Part shown: positions 1 through 12,228 of the stretch, piece after piece
How positions within the stretch are numbered: position 1 is the stretch's first letter
Layout of the letters: each line of letters starts with the position of its first letter
Assembly: GCF_025917685.1 (NCBI RefSeq)
Contig: NZ_CP089518.1
Location: forward strand, 4,093,001-4,157,000
Source of the DNA: Bacillus cereus
Lineage (GTDB): Bacteria; Bacillota; Bacilli; Bacillales; Bacillaceae_G
Length of the DNA stretch: 64,000 nucleotides
Direction of reading: 5' to 3'
Notes under the pieces: model-generated
What the model saw: the letters and a program-made list of their open reading frames with translations, nothing else
Database searches by the model: none
Told to the model about the DNA's origin: nothing
Made by a program: the position numbers and the translations under genes

Positions 1-1685
1 TTTTCCTGATGACGTTTGAGCGTCTCCAAATGACCTTGCAACACTTCTTCTGTGTATTCTGGATTAATAAATTCATCCGTCGAAATATCAGTGATAATAT
101 TTTTCAACTTTTCATCAGAGAGCCAACTTAAAAATGTTCCGACTGAAGGTTCATTTCCCTTTTCATAATATGCGTATAGTTCATATAAAATCCCTTTATG
201 TTCTTCTGTATGAAAATCTTCTATATGGGGTTCCATACGAACAGCCACTTCTGCACTTTGCAACATATGGTAAATAATTTCTCTTTCTGCCCTTTCAAAA
301 CCTGTTAACTTCGGTTTCGTTTGAACAATTTGAGATGGCTTAGAAACCTGCTTTATTTGTTTTTGCTGTACCTTTTGTTCTTTGCGATATTGGTGCAATT
401 GATTCAAAAGTGTTTCCATTGAATACGAAAATTCTTGCGATAATGACTTTAAATATGATTCAGCCTGCATCGCATCCTGTAGCAATGATAACTCTTTTAA
501 AACACTTTTTACATATTCTTCTTTGCCAGACTCATCTTGCAAATTTTTCCCTAAACGCAAATAATTTATTTTGAAACCAACAAAACTTATACTTGATTTC
601 ACAAGATTTTCAAAAGCAGTTGTCCCATATTGTTGCACATATTCATCAGGATCAAGCTTATCTGGCAAGGGTGTGACTTTCACTTGGCAACCAACTTGCA
701 ATAACAACCGCCCTGCTTTCATCGTCGCTTCTCGCCCTGCTTTATCACCATCATAGCAAAGAACAACAGTTTCAACGTTACGTCGCAGAAGTTTCGCTTG
801 TTCTTCAGTTAAAGCTGTTCCCATTGTCGCAACAGCTTCTTCCACACCACTTTTTACCGCGGCTAGTACATCGGCATATCCTTCAAAAAGGACAACCTGC
901 CCACGTTTTCTAATAAACGGCCTTGCTTGGTGGAAATTATACAACAACTTACTTTTATGAAAAATTGGTGTTTCAGGACTATTTAAATATTTCGGAGTAT
1001 CATCTCCTAGCGCCCTTCCACTAAACGCTATCACCTTACCTTGTAAAGTGTAAATTGGAAACATAACCCTTCCACGGAAGCGGTCATAATGACTACCATC
1101 CTTCTCGCTTCTTATAAGAAGACCGGCTTGTTCCATACTAGATAGCGAAAAACCTCTTTTTTGCAAAATTTTTGTCGCTGCATCCCAAGCTGGTGATGCA
1201 TAACCAATTTCAAACTTCTCAATCATTTCTTTTGTAATACCACGTTTTAATAAATAAGAAAGTGCTTCATTTCCTTCTTCTGTATTTACTAATAAATGGT
1301 GATAATACTTTTTCAAAAGTTCATGAGCCTGTTGCATGATGACAGTGTCATCAGATATGTTTTCTTGTTGTCCTTGCCCTGATGTATATTCTGCAACTGC
1401 AATTCCATTTCTTTCACCCAGCTTTTGAACAGCCTCGGTGAAAGCAAGTCCTTCCATTTTCATAAGAAAAGAAAATACATTTCCACCTTCTCCACATCCG
1501 AAGCAATGAAAAATTTGCTTATCAGATGAAACAGAGAACGAAGGGGAATTCTCACCATGAAATGGACAAAGACCGAAATAGTTACGCCCCTGCTTTCTAA
1601 GTTGAACATACTCACCTATCACTTCGACAATATCGGATGACGTCCGAATCTGTTCAACAACTTCTTCGGGAATTCTGTTCCCCAT
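1..1685 (-). CDS. dnaG: DNA primase DnaG (C-terminal end outside window)
   Basis: Synthesises RNA primers for replication. Translating the minus strand from the ATG at 1685 gives an N-terminal zinc-binding domain with C40, H43, C61 and C64. A Toprim core follows, with EGYADV and the DGDKAGRE metal-binding motif. About 561 codons are visible; family members are about 600 residues, so only the last few dozen are cut off by the window edge. The start is preceded by GGAGATGGAGTT, an adequate ribosome binding site. In Bacillus the gene sits in the dnaG-sigA operon, so sigA is expected just beyond position 1. The upstream neighbour is a dead yqxD copy, as expected from the B. subtilis order. Confidence 0.97.
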   Translation of the reverse strand, partial: MGNRIPEEVVEQIRTSSDIVEVIGEYVQLRKQGRNYFGLCPFHGENSPSFSVSSDKQIFHCFGCGEGGNVFSFLMKMEGLAFTEAVQKLGERNGIAVAEYTSGQGQQENISDDTVIMQQAHELLKKYYHHLLVNTEEGNEALSYLLKRGITKEMIEKFEIGYASPAWDAATKILQKRGFSLSSMEQAGLLIRSEKDGSHYDRFRGRVMFPIYTLQGKVIAFSGRALGDDTPKYLNSPETPIFHKSKLLYNFHQARPFIRKRGQVVLFEGYADVLAAVKSGVEEAVATMGTALTEEQAKLLRRNVETVVLCYDGDKAGREATMKAGRLLLQVGCQVKVTPLPDKLDPDEYVQQYGTTAFENLVKSSISFVGFKINYLRLGKNLQDESGKEEYVKSVLKELSLLQDAMQAESYLKSLSQEFSYSMETLLNQLHQYRKEQKVQQKQIKQVSKPSQIVQTKPKLTGFERAEREIIYHMLQSAEVAVRMEPHIEDFHTEEHKGILYELYAYYEKGNEPSVGTFLSWLSDEKLKNIITDISTDEFINPEYTEEVLQGHLETLKRHQE

Positions 1686-1723
1686 AACTCCATCTCCGTG
1701 TCGTATTTTGTATTCGATATTAA

Positions 1724-2182
1724 TTACAAGATTCCTTTATAATTCGACAATATTTTTTCTAAATTTATTAGAAAGTGCTGTCGATCACGTTGTGTAAACT
1801 ATTTTGGGCCTTTTGTATAAGCCCCTTGCCTGCGTAACTTCACAAATACATACCTACTATATAAAATTGTATCCATTTGCTCATCTTTTACAAATGTACT
1901 TCGTGGAGACAATACATGTACTCCTTTTTTCAAAAGAAGACTAGCAAGCCACATATCCTATGTGATCACGAAATCTGTAGCTTTGGCATGTTGATAAATA
2001 TAAAAACCGACTTCATCTTGCTTAAAATCTACATAGACCCAATTATCTTGCTGTTTTCTTAAACGATGAGCCTACGATACGACAAACAAAATTTCGACAT
2101 AAATTTTTGTTCTAACGTGCACAATTTCATCCTTCACGGGACATGCATCTGCATCAACTAATATCTCACTGATGTTTTGCAT
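1724..2182 (-). pseudogene. yqxD: yqxD/YaiI (UPF0178) family pseudogene with three in-frame TAG stops
   Basis: Reading the minus strand from the ATG at 2182 gives 152 codons ending at a TAA at 1724, which is the usual length of this family. The signature VDADACPVKDEI follows the start, and later come a V-T-(stop)-D segment and a TKGPK segment typical of the family. Three codons are TAG: 2072-2074, 1958-1960 and 1799-1801. No frameshift separates them, since both ends are in one frame. In B. subtilis yqxD lies between yqfL and dnaG, exactly this position. I infer a decayed gene; a paralogue elsewhere may have replaced it. Function of the family is not established. Confidence 0.85.
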
Positions 2183-2522
2183 ATTTCTGTATTCTACATC
2201 CCTTCTGTGAATCCTTCCATAATGTGCGTTTTCTTGTCTAGATTTTGTCGATTTAACGTAAATACATGTCTTTTTCGCAAATCCTATCCCTAGTTTATTC
2301 TGAAAAATTAAAGTCTAAACGTAAAATATAGGTTTTTATCACAATTTTTTATTATAATATATTTTCTTCAACTACGCTACATATCCCTTTAATTTTCATT
2401 TTACATTTAAAGATAACTAAATCGTTCCTTCAACATAATAAAAAAACAGAAGAATATAAGTATAACCATTACACTGTATTCTATTACTAAATCGATAGTT
2501 ATTGTCCTACTTCTCACGAGCG
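2183..2522. other. AT-rich intergenic stretch, no gene seen
   Basis: Between the dead yqxD copy and the ppsR terminator. Both strands carry only short open frames without ribosome binding sites. It presumably holds the promoter of the dnaG operon, but I could not pick a convincing -35/-10 pair. Sequence decay here may accompany the decay of yqxD. Confidence 0.4.
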
Positions 2523-2552
2523 AAAAAAGCACATTCACCTGTGGTAAATGTG

Positions 2553-2554
<2 letters not shown>
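2523..2554 (-). terminator. Rho-independent terminator after ppsR
   Basis: On the minus strand AGCACATT pairs with AATGTGCT around an 11-base loop and is followed by a run of six T. The stem overlaps the last codons of the gene. Confidence 0.8.
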
Positions 2555-3374
<820 letters not shown>

Positions 3375-3394
3375 TCACTTTAAACAAATTACAC

Positions 3395-4027
3395 TTATTC
3401 GTTATTTACTAAATTTACAAACGCACGTGTAATATTTGTTTTTGTAATTCGCCCAATCACTTCTAGACCTTGTTTCGTGTCCTTTACAACTGGCATTGCA
3501 TCAATCTGTCTTTCTATTAATTCCATCGCAATATCATATAAAGAATCCTCCCTGCGACACATCGCAATGTTTGGCATCCTTGTCATGATAATATTAACCG
3601 GGAGAGAGGTTAAATCCTGCTTTCCTAAGCTAGCTCGTAATAAATCTTTACGAGATACAACGCCAACCAATAAAGTAGCTTGATCTACAACAAACAATGT
3701 ACCAACATCCTCTAGAAACATAGTACAGATTGCATCGTATACTGATACATTTTTATCAATTACAGCAGGTCTAGATTGATAATCTTGCACTTTAATTTTT
3801 TTAACAGCTTCAGATAATAGCTGCCCCCCAGTTTTACCCGTATAAAAATAACCTACGCGTGGACGCGCTTCTAAATAACCAGCCATCGTTAAAATTGCTA
3901 AGTCTGGTCTTAGCGTTGCACGTGTTAAACCCAATTGCGCAGCAATTGACTCCCCTGTAATAGGACCGTGATCTTTTACAATCTGAATGATATGTTCTTG
4001 CCGTTTATTCAGCTCTATGATAATCAC
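3395..4027 (-). CDS. ccpN: Transcriptional repressor CcpN (HTH plus two CBS domains)
   Basis: Represses gluconeogenic genes (gapB, pckA in B. subtilis) under glycolytic conditions. The N-terminus ELNKRQEHII leads into a winged helix with TRATLRPDLAIL; two CBS domains fill residues of about 80-205, with VSVYDAICTMFLEDVG at the first. About 210 residues, normal. The start is unclear: the ribosome binding sequence AAAGGTGGTG contains both possible GTG codons (4030 and 4027), leaving almost no spacer. I list 4027. In B. subtilis glyQ-glyS lie upstream; here recO follows after only about 100 bp, so glycyl-tRNA synthetase must be encoded elsewhere. Confidence 0.92.
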   Translation of the reverse strand: MIIIELNKRQEHIIQIVKDHGPITGESIAAQLGLTRATLRPDLAILTMAGYLEARPRVGYFYTGKTGGQLLSEAVKKIKVQDYQSRPAVIDKNVSVYDAICTMFLEDVGTLFVVDQATLLVGVVSRKDLLRASLGKQDLTSLPVNIIMTRMPNIAMCRREDSLYDIAMELIERQIDAMPVVKDTKQGLEVIGRITKTNITRAFVNLVNNE

Positions 4028-4109
4028 CACCTTTAATGCACAACGAAAAAAGTTATACTATCTCTTAAATATTATATACTAAATATGCTATTCGAAAAAG
4101 AAAGTATGT

Positions 4110-4136
4110 AAAAAGGACCGTATACGGCCCTTTTTA
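4110..4136. terminator. Bidirectional terminator after recO
   Basis: AAAAAGGaCCG TATA CGGcCCTTTTT forms a near-perfect stem flanked by A and T runs on both sides. It serves recO on the minus strand and isolates ccpN. Confidence 0.8.
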
Positions 4137-4880
4137 TATTTGAAATTTATCAAGTTGTTCTAAGAAACGCCTTGATTTCAAATAAATCCCACAATATTCA
4201 TCATAATATGTATTCAATACTGTGCGCATTTGTTTTTTTGTACTATCCTTTACCGATACATTACCGAGCCGGTGTAGATCGAAGTGAAAAAAGAGACGTA
4301 ATAATTTATGAACAGCCTCTCCCACCGGAATACGATACTGATCTTGCTCTGCATGACGCGAGCACAGAAAACCGCCTTCCCGAACAGAGAAGGCGACAAA
4401 ATCTGTTTCTTGATGACAAATAGCACATGTATCAAAGTACGGGCGCATCCCTAATACCGGAAGCATTTTCGTTTGATAAATTAATGATAATACTTCAGGG
4501 TCAACACCCTCACACATATAATGCAACGTTTGATATAACATTTCAAATAAATATGGATTATTCTTCTTATCTTCTGTTGCTTTATCAGTTAATTCAATAA
4601 TAAATGATGCATAAGCAGTTAAAAATATATCCTCACGAATTTCTTTCATAGATGAAATGATCTCGCCTTGTTGCAAAGTTCCAAGTCCAGATCCTATTTG
4701 AATAAGAAAATGACCATGTGTCATAAGTTGCGAAACAGCTGCTAACCGACTCTTCGGTTTTTTCGCCCCTCTTGCCATTGCACTTACCTTACCAAATTCC
4801 CGTGAGAATATTGTAACAATCTTGTTCGTTTCTCCGTAATCTGTCGTACGGATAACAATGCCCTCAACTTTTTGAAACAT
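4134..4880 (-). CDS. recO: DNA repair protein RecO
   Basis: Mediator of RecF-pathway recombination; loads RecA on SSB-coated DNA. An OB-fold occupies the N-terminus ([16 protein letters not shown]), a helical domain follows, and a zinc knuckle is formed by C152, C155, C173 and H176. The 248 residues agree with other Bacillus RecO. The open frame extends ten codons further upstream, but the ATG at 4880 matches homologues and is preceded by GGATGGTGAC. The small gene yqzL lies 33 bp upstream and era behind it, the conserved era-yqzL-recO block. Confidence 0.94.
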   Translation of the reverse strand: MFQKVEGIVIRTTDYGETNKIVTIFSREFGKVSAMARGAKKPKSRLAAVSQLMTHGHFLIQIGSGLGTLQQGEIISSMKEIREDIFLTAYASFIIELTDKATEDKKNNPYLFEMLYQTLHYMCEGVDPEVLSLIYQTKMLPVLGMRPYFDTCAICHQETDFVAFSVREGGFLCSRHAEQDQYRIPVGEAVHKLLRLFFHFDLHRLGNVSVKDSTKKQMRTVLNTYYDEYCGIYLKSRRFLEQLDKFQI

Positions 4881-4913
4881 GTTCGTCACCATCCAAGGTT
4901 TGAACAAAACGGG

Positions 4914-5057
4914 TCAAGAAATTGGAGAGTCTAGATGCGCTAACTCCTCTTCATGTTGATCCATCTCATCGTTTACGTCTTTTTCCATTTCTTTCAAAAG
5001 CAAATACGTTTCAATGCTTCCTGTTTTGGAGAAAAACTTCCAGGTAAAATCTAGCAT
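4914..5057 (-). CDS. yqzL: Small conserved protein YqzL
   Basis: A 47-codon gene beginning ATG CTA GAT TTT after GAAAGGTGGATTCTT and ending TGA. It starts MLDFTWKFFSKTGSIETYL and has an acidic C-terminal half ending HLDSPIS, which matches the YqzL family in sequence and length. Position between era and recO is the conserved one. Function unknown; the aromatic N-terminus and charged tail suggest a small soluble or peripherally bound protein. Confidence 0.88.
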   Translation of the reverse strand: MLDFTWKFFSKTGSIETYLLLKEMEKDVNDEMDQHEEELAHLDSPIS

Positions 5058-5177
5058 AAGAATCCACCTTTCTCAATAAGCGTAGCCTATAAACCAATTT
5101 CCTTTGTTGTTATTAAATTGACCCATTTTGTTCATTTTCATGTGAGAAAAATTTTTCCTAATTTATCAAGGTTCATA

Positions 5178-5217
5178 AAAACCAATAATCAGTGGATGAA
5201 TGAACCATCCACTGATT
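5178..5217 (-). terminator. Terminator after era
   Basis: A perfect 12-bp stem AATCAGTGGATG / CATCCACTGATT (5187-5198 and 5206-5217) followed on the minus strand by ATTGGTTTTTATG. Confidence 0.75.
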
Positions 5218-5233
5218 ACAACTTTACTCCATA

Positions 5234-6575
<1,342 letters not shown>

Positions 6576-6629
6576 CTATTAAAGGCCCTCACGGCGCTCC
6601 CAAAGCTTAATAAAAACTTTGGAATGCAA

Positions 6630-6983
6630 CTATACCATATACGGTAAGAAGATAATAGCACCAATTACAACAGCTATAATCGTAAATAATAAAACTGATC
6701 CCGCTGCAACATCCTTTGCGTTTTTCGCAAACGGATGAATATCGGTGGTTGCTAAATCTACTGTTTTTTCAATAGCCGTATTCACCATCTCCAAACTCAT
6801 TACAATTCCAATCACAATAAGTAATACAATCCATTCTATTTTTGTAATATGGAAATAAAAGCCGCAGCATATGACAATGACTGCGGCTAAATAATGAATT
6901 TTCATATTTCGTTCATGACGAAGACAAAAGTATATACCAGCTATAGCATATCCAAAACTATTTATAAGTTTTCCTTTTTTCAT
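6630..6983 (-). CDS. dgkA: Undecaprenol kinase (DgkA family)
   Basis: Integral membrane lipid kinase; Gram-positive members phosphorylate undecaprenol and so recycle the cell-wall carrier lipid. Three hydrophobic segments lie at about 31-47, 50-66 and 95-115. The catalytic signature is [11 protein letters not shown] (E65, N68, E72) with K90-D91 before AAGSVL. Length 117. The start codon overlaps the end of ybeY by 4 bp, so they are co-translated. Substrate assignment rests on the family, not on this sequence. Confidence 0.93.
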   Translation of the reverse strand: MKKGKLINSFGYAIAGIYFCLRHERNMKIHYLAAVIVICCGFYFHITKIEWIVLLIVIGIVMSLEMVNTAIEKTVDLATTDIHPFAKNAKDVAAGSVLLFTIIAVVIGAIIFLPYMV

Positions 6984-7450
6984 CGCCCTAATCCAAATGC
7001 CTCTAAAATTTCTTTTTGTCTTCCAAACATTTCTTTTTCATCTTCTTCTGTCATGTGATCATAACCAAGCAAATGTAAAAAGCCATGTAACGCTAAAAAC
7101 CCAAGTTCACGATCAAAAGAGTGTCCATATTCCTCAGCTTGCTCTTTCGCTCTTGGAATAGAAATAATAAGATCCCCTAACATACGTGGCATCTCCGCAC
7201 CGATAATTTCCATTTCGCCTTCTCCCATTTCTTCCATAGCAAAAGAAATAACGTCCGTAGGCTGATCCTTATCTCGGTAATCACGGTTTATTTCACGAAT
7301 ACGTTCATTATCTACAAATGTAACCGATAATTCTGCGCCTTCTTCTATGTTCTCCATTTGGGCCGCTTTCTCTACTAAACCTCGAATCAAACTTATATAT
7401 TCGTCTTTCACTTCTTCTGTTTCATCAATAAAATCAATTAATAAACTCAT
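6980..7450 (-). CDS. ybeY: Endoribonuclease YbeY
   Basis: Single-strand-specific metallo-RNase for 16S rRNA 3' maturation and ribosome quality control. The zinc motif [11 protein letters not shown] gives H122, H126 and H132. Length 156 is usual. The ATG at 7450 overlaps the pgpH stop by 4 bp, and the stop overlaps dgkA, making a tight pgpH-ybeY-dgkA coupling as in other Bacilli. Confidence 0.95.
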   Translation of the reverse strand: MSLLIDFIDETEEVKDEYISLIRGLVEKAAQMENIEEGAELSVTFVDNERIREINRDYRDKDQPTDVISFAMEEMGEGEMEIIGAEMPRMLGDLIISIPRAKEQAEEYGHSFDRELGFLALHGFLHLLGYDHMTEEDEKEMFGRQKEILEAFGLGR

Positions 7451-9591
7451 TCTTTCTCCTTTTCTTCCGGCGGTTCCGGATATGTAATACGGGAATGGAA
7501 AATACCATTTAACGTTTCACATAACGTTTTTCCAACGATTTGTAGTTCCTTAAATGTCAAATCACATTCACTAAATTGACCGTCTTGCAAACGATCTCTA
7601 ATAATACTTTGCACTAAATTATTAATCTGATCTGGCGTTGGATGGTTCATCGAACGTACCGCCGCTTCTACACTATCAGCAATACCAACGATTGCTGACT
7701 CTTTAGAAGTTGCTTTTGATCCTGGATAGCGGAACATTCCCTCCGTATATTTCTCTTTATCTTCTTTAATCGCCTTATAGTAAAAATATTTAAGTAACGT
7801 TGTACCATGATGCTGTCCAGCAATATCGATAATTTCTTGAGGTATATGGTGTTCCTCTAACATTCTCACCCCATCGGTTACATGAGCAATTATAATATCT
7901 TTGCTCGTTACAGGGTCTAATCTATCATGCGGGTTTTCAATACCCATTTGGTTTTCAATAAAAAACTGTGGTTGTACCGTTTTCCCTACATCATGATAAT
8001 ACGCCCCTACACGCGCTAATACTCCATTTGCTCCAACTGCTTCACAAGCAGCTTCTGAGAGATTAGCTACCATTACACTATGATGATATGTACCTGGTGC
8101 TTCTAATAAAATTTTACGCAAAAGTGGGTGATTCGGACTTGAAAGTTCCATCAACTTCATACTCGATACAATCCCAAGACCACTTTCTAAATACGGTAAA
8201 ATCCCCATAGCTAGAACAGAAGAGATAATACCCGAAACAGCAGCCATTAATAATTGCACCCCAATTTCAAGAGGCGAAAAATTCCCGTTACGTAATAATA
8301 GCAAAGCCGCTAATACGACTACATTTAATACAGAAACGAGTATACCAGCTTGTAAAATCATCGTACGACGATTTTTTTCTCTCAAGAAAATACTAACTGA
8401 TAATGAACTTAATAAAACATAAATCCCCACACTATAATTCAGTGTACTCGTTACACCTTCATTAAACATAATACTTCCGCATACAGAAAAGATCATACTC
8501 GTTAAAAATACAAATCGATCACCAATCATTAATTTTACAAGTATTGTTCCCATGGCAACTGGAACAACATACGCGATTCCTGCATATTCAAGCTTTTGAA
8601 ACAAACTAATGATTTTCATTAAAACAATCGTGATAGACAAAATTGTAATATACGCTAAGACATACGGCCTATCTTCTCTTTTCCGCTGTAAAAACACTTC
8701 AAACTGCTTATGCATAAAGTACAATAACACACAAATGAGTACCGCTAGACCAACATAAGGTTGGAAGGTATTGCCCTTCTCTAACAATCCTGCTAACTTC
8801 AACTGCTCATATGCTTCTCGTGAAATCGTATCGCCTTCTTTCACAAGAACTTGCCCTTGAAGGATAAAAACTGATGCAACTGAATCTTCCGCTATTTTTT
8901 TACTATCTTTCGTCGCAGCTGAATCATAAAAATAGTTCGCTGTAACCGCATACTTCCCTAGTGTATTCACCGCGTCTTTTAAATCACTACTTATACTTAC
9001 GCTACTCATTTCAGTAACAAACTGTTCTCTTGCAGCTTCTTCTTGATCCATCTTGATGTGTTCCCTCATAATTTTATTAACCGCTGTTACAGCCGCATCC
9101 TTTGCCAATGACAATTGACTTGAATCAGCATTAATAAATTTCAACAAAATCGGATCGGTTAAACTTTTTGCTAAATCTGTTGGTAATTTCTTCTTTAACT
9201 TGTCCAATTTGTCCACATCAGAAATTTTTTTATACTCGTCTGGGCCAGTTGATTTAGCCTCTGCCTCTACTTCACTTACCGCATCAAAGACGGAAGTTAC
9301 AATATCCACTTTATTTTGCTTATATTCGCTTTTATATGTATATTTATCCTCAACCTTTTGAGCGGCTTCGTTTTTCTTTTTCGCCGTTGCGGCTTTATCT
9401 TCAATTTTAATAGGAGAGTGAATTGTTTTTTTAGCAATTTCGAGCTCTTTAACATCTAATTGCTCTGGCTTTACATTATTCATAAGTGCAAAAAACAGTA
9501 CTGCTCCCAATAATACGTAAGAAACCCAACTTAGTTTTTTCGAATGTTGTATATTACGAAACCACTTAAAAATTTCTTGAGATCTTGACAT
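7447..9591 (-). CDS. pgpH: Cyclic-di-AMP phosphodiesterase PgpH (7TM-HD)
   Basis: Membrane-bound hydrolase of c-di-AMP. An N-terminal membrane anchor is followed by a long extracellular lysine-rich 7TMR-HDED domain to about residue 270. Seven membrane segments lie at about 280-470. The cytoplasmic HD domain has HHSVMVANL near 500 and the catalytic YYHDVGK near 532. At 714 residues it matches B. subtilis YqfF/PgpH. The start follows AGGAGAAGG. It lies downstream of phoH, separated by a terminator, and is coupled to ybeY. Confidence 0.95.
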   Translation of the reverse strand: MSRSQEIFKWFRNIQHSKKLSWVSYVLLGAVLFFALMNNVKPEQLDVKELEIAKKTIHSPIKIEDKAATAKKKNEAAQKVEDKYTYKSEYKQNKVDIVTSVFDAVSEVEAEAKSTGPDEYKKISDVDKLDKLKKKLPTDLAKSLTDPILLKFINADSSQLSLAKDAAVTAVNKIMREHIKMDQEEAAREQFVTEMSSVSISSDLKDAVNTLGKYAVTANYFYDSAATKDSKKIAEDSVASVFILQGQVLVKEGDTISREAYEQLKLAGLLEKGNTFQPYVGLAVLICVLLYFMHKQFEVFLQRKREDRPYVLAYITILSITIVLMKIISLFQKLEYAGIAYVVPVAMGTILVKLMIGDRFVFLTSMIFSVCGSIMFNEGVTSTLNYSVGIYVLLSSLSVSIFLREKNRRTMILQAGILVSVLNVVVLAALLLLRNGNFSPLEIGVQLLMAAVSGIISSVLAMGILPYLESGLGIVSSMKLMELSSPNHPLLRKILLEAPGTYHHSVMVANLSEAACEAVGANGVLARVGAYYHDVGKTVQPQFFIENQMGIENPHDRLDPVTSKDIIIAHVTDGVRMLEEHHIPQEIIDIAGQHHGTTLLKYFYYKAIKEDKEKYTEGMFRYPGSKATSKESAIVGIADSVEAAVRSMNHPTPDQINNLVQSIIRDRLQDGQFSECDLTFKELQIVGKTLCETLNGIFHSRITYPEPPEEKEKE

Positions 9592-9761
9592 GATTTCAAT
9601 ACCTTCTCCTCTCCAGAAATAAAGTGAAACTATTTATAGCTTTCATTTCTTCTAGGCAACGATAATTTTTGGACAACATTTTTATCCACTATCACCTATA
9701 GTTCATTTCCCTCGTCTTTAATGATAGTAAAAAATATGTCATTCGCCAACCTTATCATACA

Positions 9762-9792
9762 AAAAGAAATGACCCTGACAAATAGGATCATT
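9762..9792 (-). terminator. Terminator after phoH
   Basis: On the minus strand AATGATCCT pairs with AGGGTCATT (one G-U pair) followed by TCTTTTTG. The stem overlaps the phoH stop codon. Confidence 0.75.
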
Positions 9793-10747
9793 CCATTTTA
9801 TCATATGCCTCAATAATACGTTGCACTAATGGGTGTCTCACAACGTCTGTTTGTTCCAGTGTTATGAACGAAAGACCTGATACACCAGATAAAATATTAG
9901 CAGCAATAGAAAGACCTGATTTTACCCCTTTTGGCAAATCTACCTGTGAGGGGTCTCCCGTAATAACCATTTTAGAACTAAAACCTAATCGTGTTAAAAA
10001 CATTTTTATTTGAGCACCAGTTGTATTCTGTGCCTCATCTAATATAACAAATGAATCATCAAGAGTACGTCCTCTCATATAAGCAAGAGGTGCAATTTCA
10101 ATTACACCACGTTCCATCATACGCTGTGTGTATTCTTGCCCAAGAATATCGTGCAACGCATCATACAACGGACGTAAATACGGATCTACTTTTTCTTTCA
10201 AATCACCTGGTAAAAAGCCTAAACTCTCTCCAGCCTCTACAGCAGGTCTTGTTAAAATAATTTTCTTCACATACCCTTGCTTTAAAGCTCTCACAGCCAT
10301 TACTACAGCTAAGTATGTCTTCCCTGTCCCAGCAGGTCCTATCCCAAATACAACATCATTCTTTTTCATTGCATGAATATATCTTCTTTGTCCCATCGTT
10401 TTCACACGAATGGATTTACCTTTTGCTGTTTTAAAAATTTCCTCTTCATATAACTCTTCGAATTGAGCAATTTTCCCTTGTTTTCCAAGCTGAATTGCGT
10501 ACGCAACATCTCTTTCCGAAATTGATACACCTTTACGGATAACAACAAGTAGCTGTTGTAAGATTTTTTCTACGAGCACTACAGCTTCATCTGCCCCAGA
10601 TACACGAACAGACTCTCCTCTAGTTATAATCGATACACTAAGTTCTCGTTCAATTACTTTTAAATGAGCATCATTTACCCCAAATAGAGCGATTGCCTCG
10701 TTAGGATTTTCCAATTGTTGGTTCATTTCTACTAATTGTTCTGCCAT
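9788..10747 (-). CDS. phoH: PhoH-family ATPase
   Basis: Cytoplasmic P-loop ATPase/putative RNA helicase; role in RNA metabolism suggested by constant linkage to ybeY. A KH-like N-terminal part precedes Walker A GPAGTGKT at 137-144; Walker B is VILDEAQN. The ATG at 10747 is chosen over the GTG one codon earlier because AAGGAGA lies at a normal distance. Length 319. Its start is within a few bases of the yqfD stop, so translation is likely coupled. Confidence 0.94.
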   Translation of the reverse strand: MAEQLVEMNQQLENPNEAIALFGVNDAHLKVIERELSVSIITRGESVRVSGADEAVVLVEKILQQLLVVIRKGVSISERDVAYAIQLGKQGKIAQFEELYEEEIFKTAKGKSIRVKTMGQRRYIHAMKKNDVVFGIGPAGTGKTYLAVVMAVRALKQGYVKKIILTRPAVEAGESLGFLPGDLKEKVDPYLRPLYDALHDILGQEYTQRMMERGVIEIAPLAYMRGRTLDDSFVILDEAQNTTGAQIKMFLTRLGFSSKMVITGDPSQVDLPKGVKSGLSIAANILSGVSGLSFITLEQTDVVRHPLVQRIIEAYDKME

Positions 10748-10750
10748 CAC

Positions 10751-11950
10751 TCAGTCTCCTTGAATATCGGATTCAGATATTGGTTGCGGCTCTGCAATAT
10801 TTTCAATCACTGTGTAATGTAACGTGACCTTTAAGTGATCCGCCTCAATCTCTTTACTCAAAATCTTATCACTTACAATCATAGCATGTTCATCCAATTT
10901 TTTCTTTAGTTCTTTTTCTGCCATCTCTTTTGCCACTTTCATCGCTTGTTTTTCAGTATATTCTCGGTTTGCTTCTTCTTCTTCTCGTACAATATCTTTT
11001 TCGTACGCAATCGGTAATGTGAAGCCAAATAATTTCACATCATGTTTTACACTTTCAGTACGAGAGCGCTTATACTTATCATGTTGAAATCCCCATATTT
11101 TTATTTTAACACTACCAAATTCAAGAAAATATTCATTATAAGAATTACCAGTATACACTTGAAATTGTGTCTTTAACGGAACATCAACCTCAGATTTGTA
11201 CCAAGTTTCCCCGTATACAATACCTTTAGCCGAAACAACCGTCGGATTCTCCTCATTACCATACATCCCCGATACGAGAAGCTGTCCCTTTTCTACATGG
11301 TCATTTTTCATAACGACCGGTTTTCCTACCTCCACAAACGTTTTCGTAATAGTTGCTTCTTTTTTCGCAATTAAATTTTGCGGCCTTTGTTCCTTTTCTT
11401 TTTTCGGCTCGTTTTTTTCAACAATTTTAAAATGATATGTTGTCCCTCTTATTTCCAATCCTGCCCAAGTAATTGCATTAATATTGTCCGTTAAATGCCG
11501 CTGAACATTTTCTACACTAGGCATTTGAAACTGTAATTTCCCTTTTTTAATACCCATTTTGTCCAATTCTTTCATCAATATATATTCCGTTTCAGGTTTT
11601 GCTCCTGTAATTTCAATTTTCCAAACCATATTTGATAATGTAATCATTCCGAAAAAAAATATTAAAAACCCAATTAAAAATCCACTATTTTTAATTAAAC
11701 GCTTATTCCAAAATGGAAAACCGTAACGTCCAATAAAATATAATTTACATTCATTCTTTCTATAAATTGGTTTTATCTTTTTCACATCTCGTAATAACAT
11801 GCAAAAAACTAACGTTTCATCCGCTATCTTCTTTACATCCCAAACTAATAAATTCCTACGTACACATTCGTTAACGAAGCGTTCTGCTCCTCTACCTTCA
11901 ATTCGCACTTTTACATACCCAAGCCATTTTATAAACCATTTATTTTTCAT
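10751..11950 (-). CDS. yqfD: Sporulation protein YqfD
   Basis: Membrane-associated sporulation protein made in the mother cell in B. subtilis, and needed with YqfC for normal forespore engulfment; the biochemical role is unknown. A single strong membrane segment at about 90-112 divides a basic cytoplasmic N-terminal part from a long extracellular or intermembrane C-terminal domain. Length 399, as in homologues. The ATG follows GAAGGTAGTCG. Order yqfC-yqfD-phoH is conserved, but here about 280 bp separates yqfC and yqfD. Confidence 0.9.
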   Translation of the reverse strand: MKNKWFIKWLGYVKVRIEGRGAERFVNECVRRNLLVWDVKKIADETLVFCMLLRDVKKIKPIYRKNECKLYFIGRYGFPFWNKRLIKNSGFLIGFLIFFFGMITLSNMVWKIEITGAKPETEYILMKELDKMGIKKGKLQFQMPSVENVQRHLTDNINAITWAGLEIRGTTYHFKIVEKNEPKKEKEQRPQNLIAKKEATITKTFVEVGKPVVMKNDHVEKGQLLVSGMYGNEENPTVVSAKGIVYGETWYKSEVDVPLKTQFQVYTGNSYNEYFLEFGSVKIKIWGFQHDKYKRSRTESVKHDVKLFGFTLPIAYEKDIVREEEEANREYTEKQAMKVAKEMAEKELKKKLDEHAMIVSDKILSKEIEADHLKVTLHYTVIENIAEPQPISESDIQGD

Positions 11951-12029
11951 CGACTACCTTCACTACCTTTCTAAAAGTAGATACAACACTTTTCACTTTA
12001 AGCATCAAATAGCTCGTACTAATCGAAGC

Positions 12030-12175
12030 TTTAATCGGTGAGGTTTTTCTCCTCACTAATCGGGCATATGCATAGGATGAAAGTTTAATAAGTGGAGGTT
12101 TTGTCCATACCCACTGATTATTAACGCACACCCCTCGAGCTTTTACGGGCAGTAACTGCGGGATAAAGTGAATAT
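12030..12175. repeat. Hairpin-rich intergenic element between yqfC and yqfD, possible cereus-group repeat
   Basis: The gap contains GGTGAGG / CCTCACT around a 7-base loop, a CCCACTGATTA segment and a perfect palindrome GCAGTTACTGC next to GGGATAAAG. A 63-codon minus-strand frame crosses it from a GTG, but its composition and weak start argue against a real protein. Similar words (CACTGATTA, CGGGATAA) recur at 5187-5217 and 61767-61821. I suspect a dispersed element of the group; no second full copy is present here. Confidence 0.35.
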
Positions 12176-12228
12176 TAAGGTCAGATCACTAAAATAAAGA
12201 AGAAAAACTTCACAAACGGAAGTTTCCC

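Noticed and set aside
1877..2062. 61-codon plus-strand frame
   Set aside because: It is antisense to the decayed yqxD frame, lacks a good ribosome site and has no protein-like pattern.
4250..4435. Frames inside recO, dnaK, lepA, vpr, phhA and others on opposite strands
   Set aside because: These are shadows of clearly coding genes; no ribosome sites or family patterns.
11940..12131. 63-codon minus-strand frame starting at GTG between yqfC and yqfD
   Set aside because: Runs through several inverted repeats, weak start, overlaps the yqfD start; treated as part of a repeat-like region.
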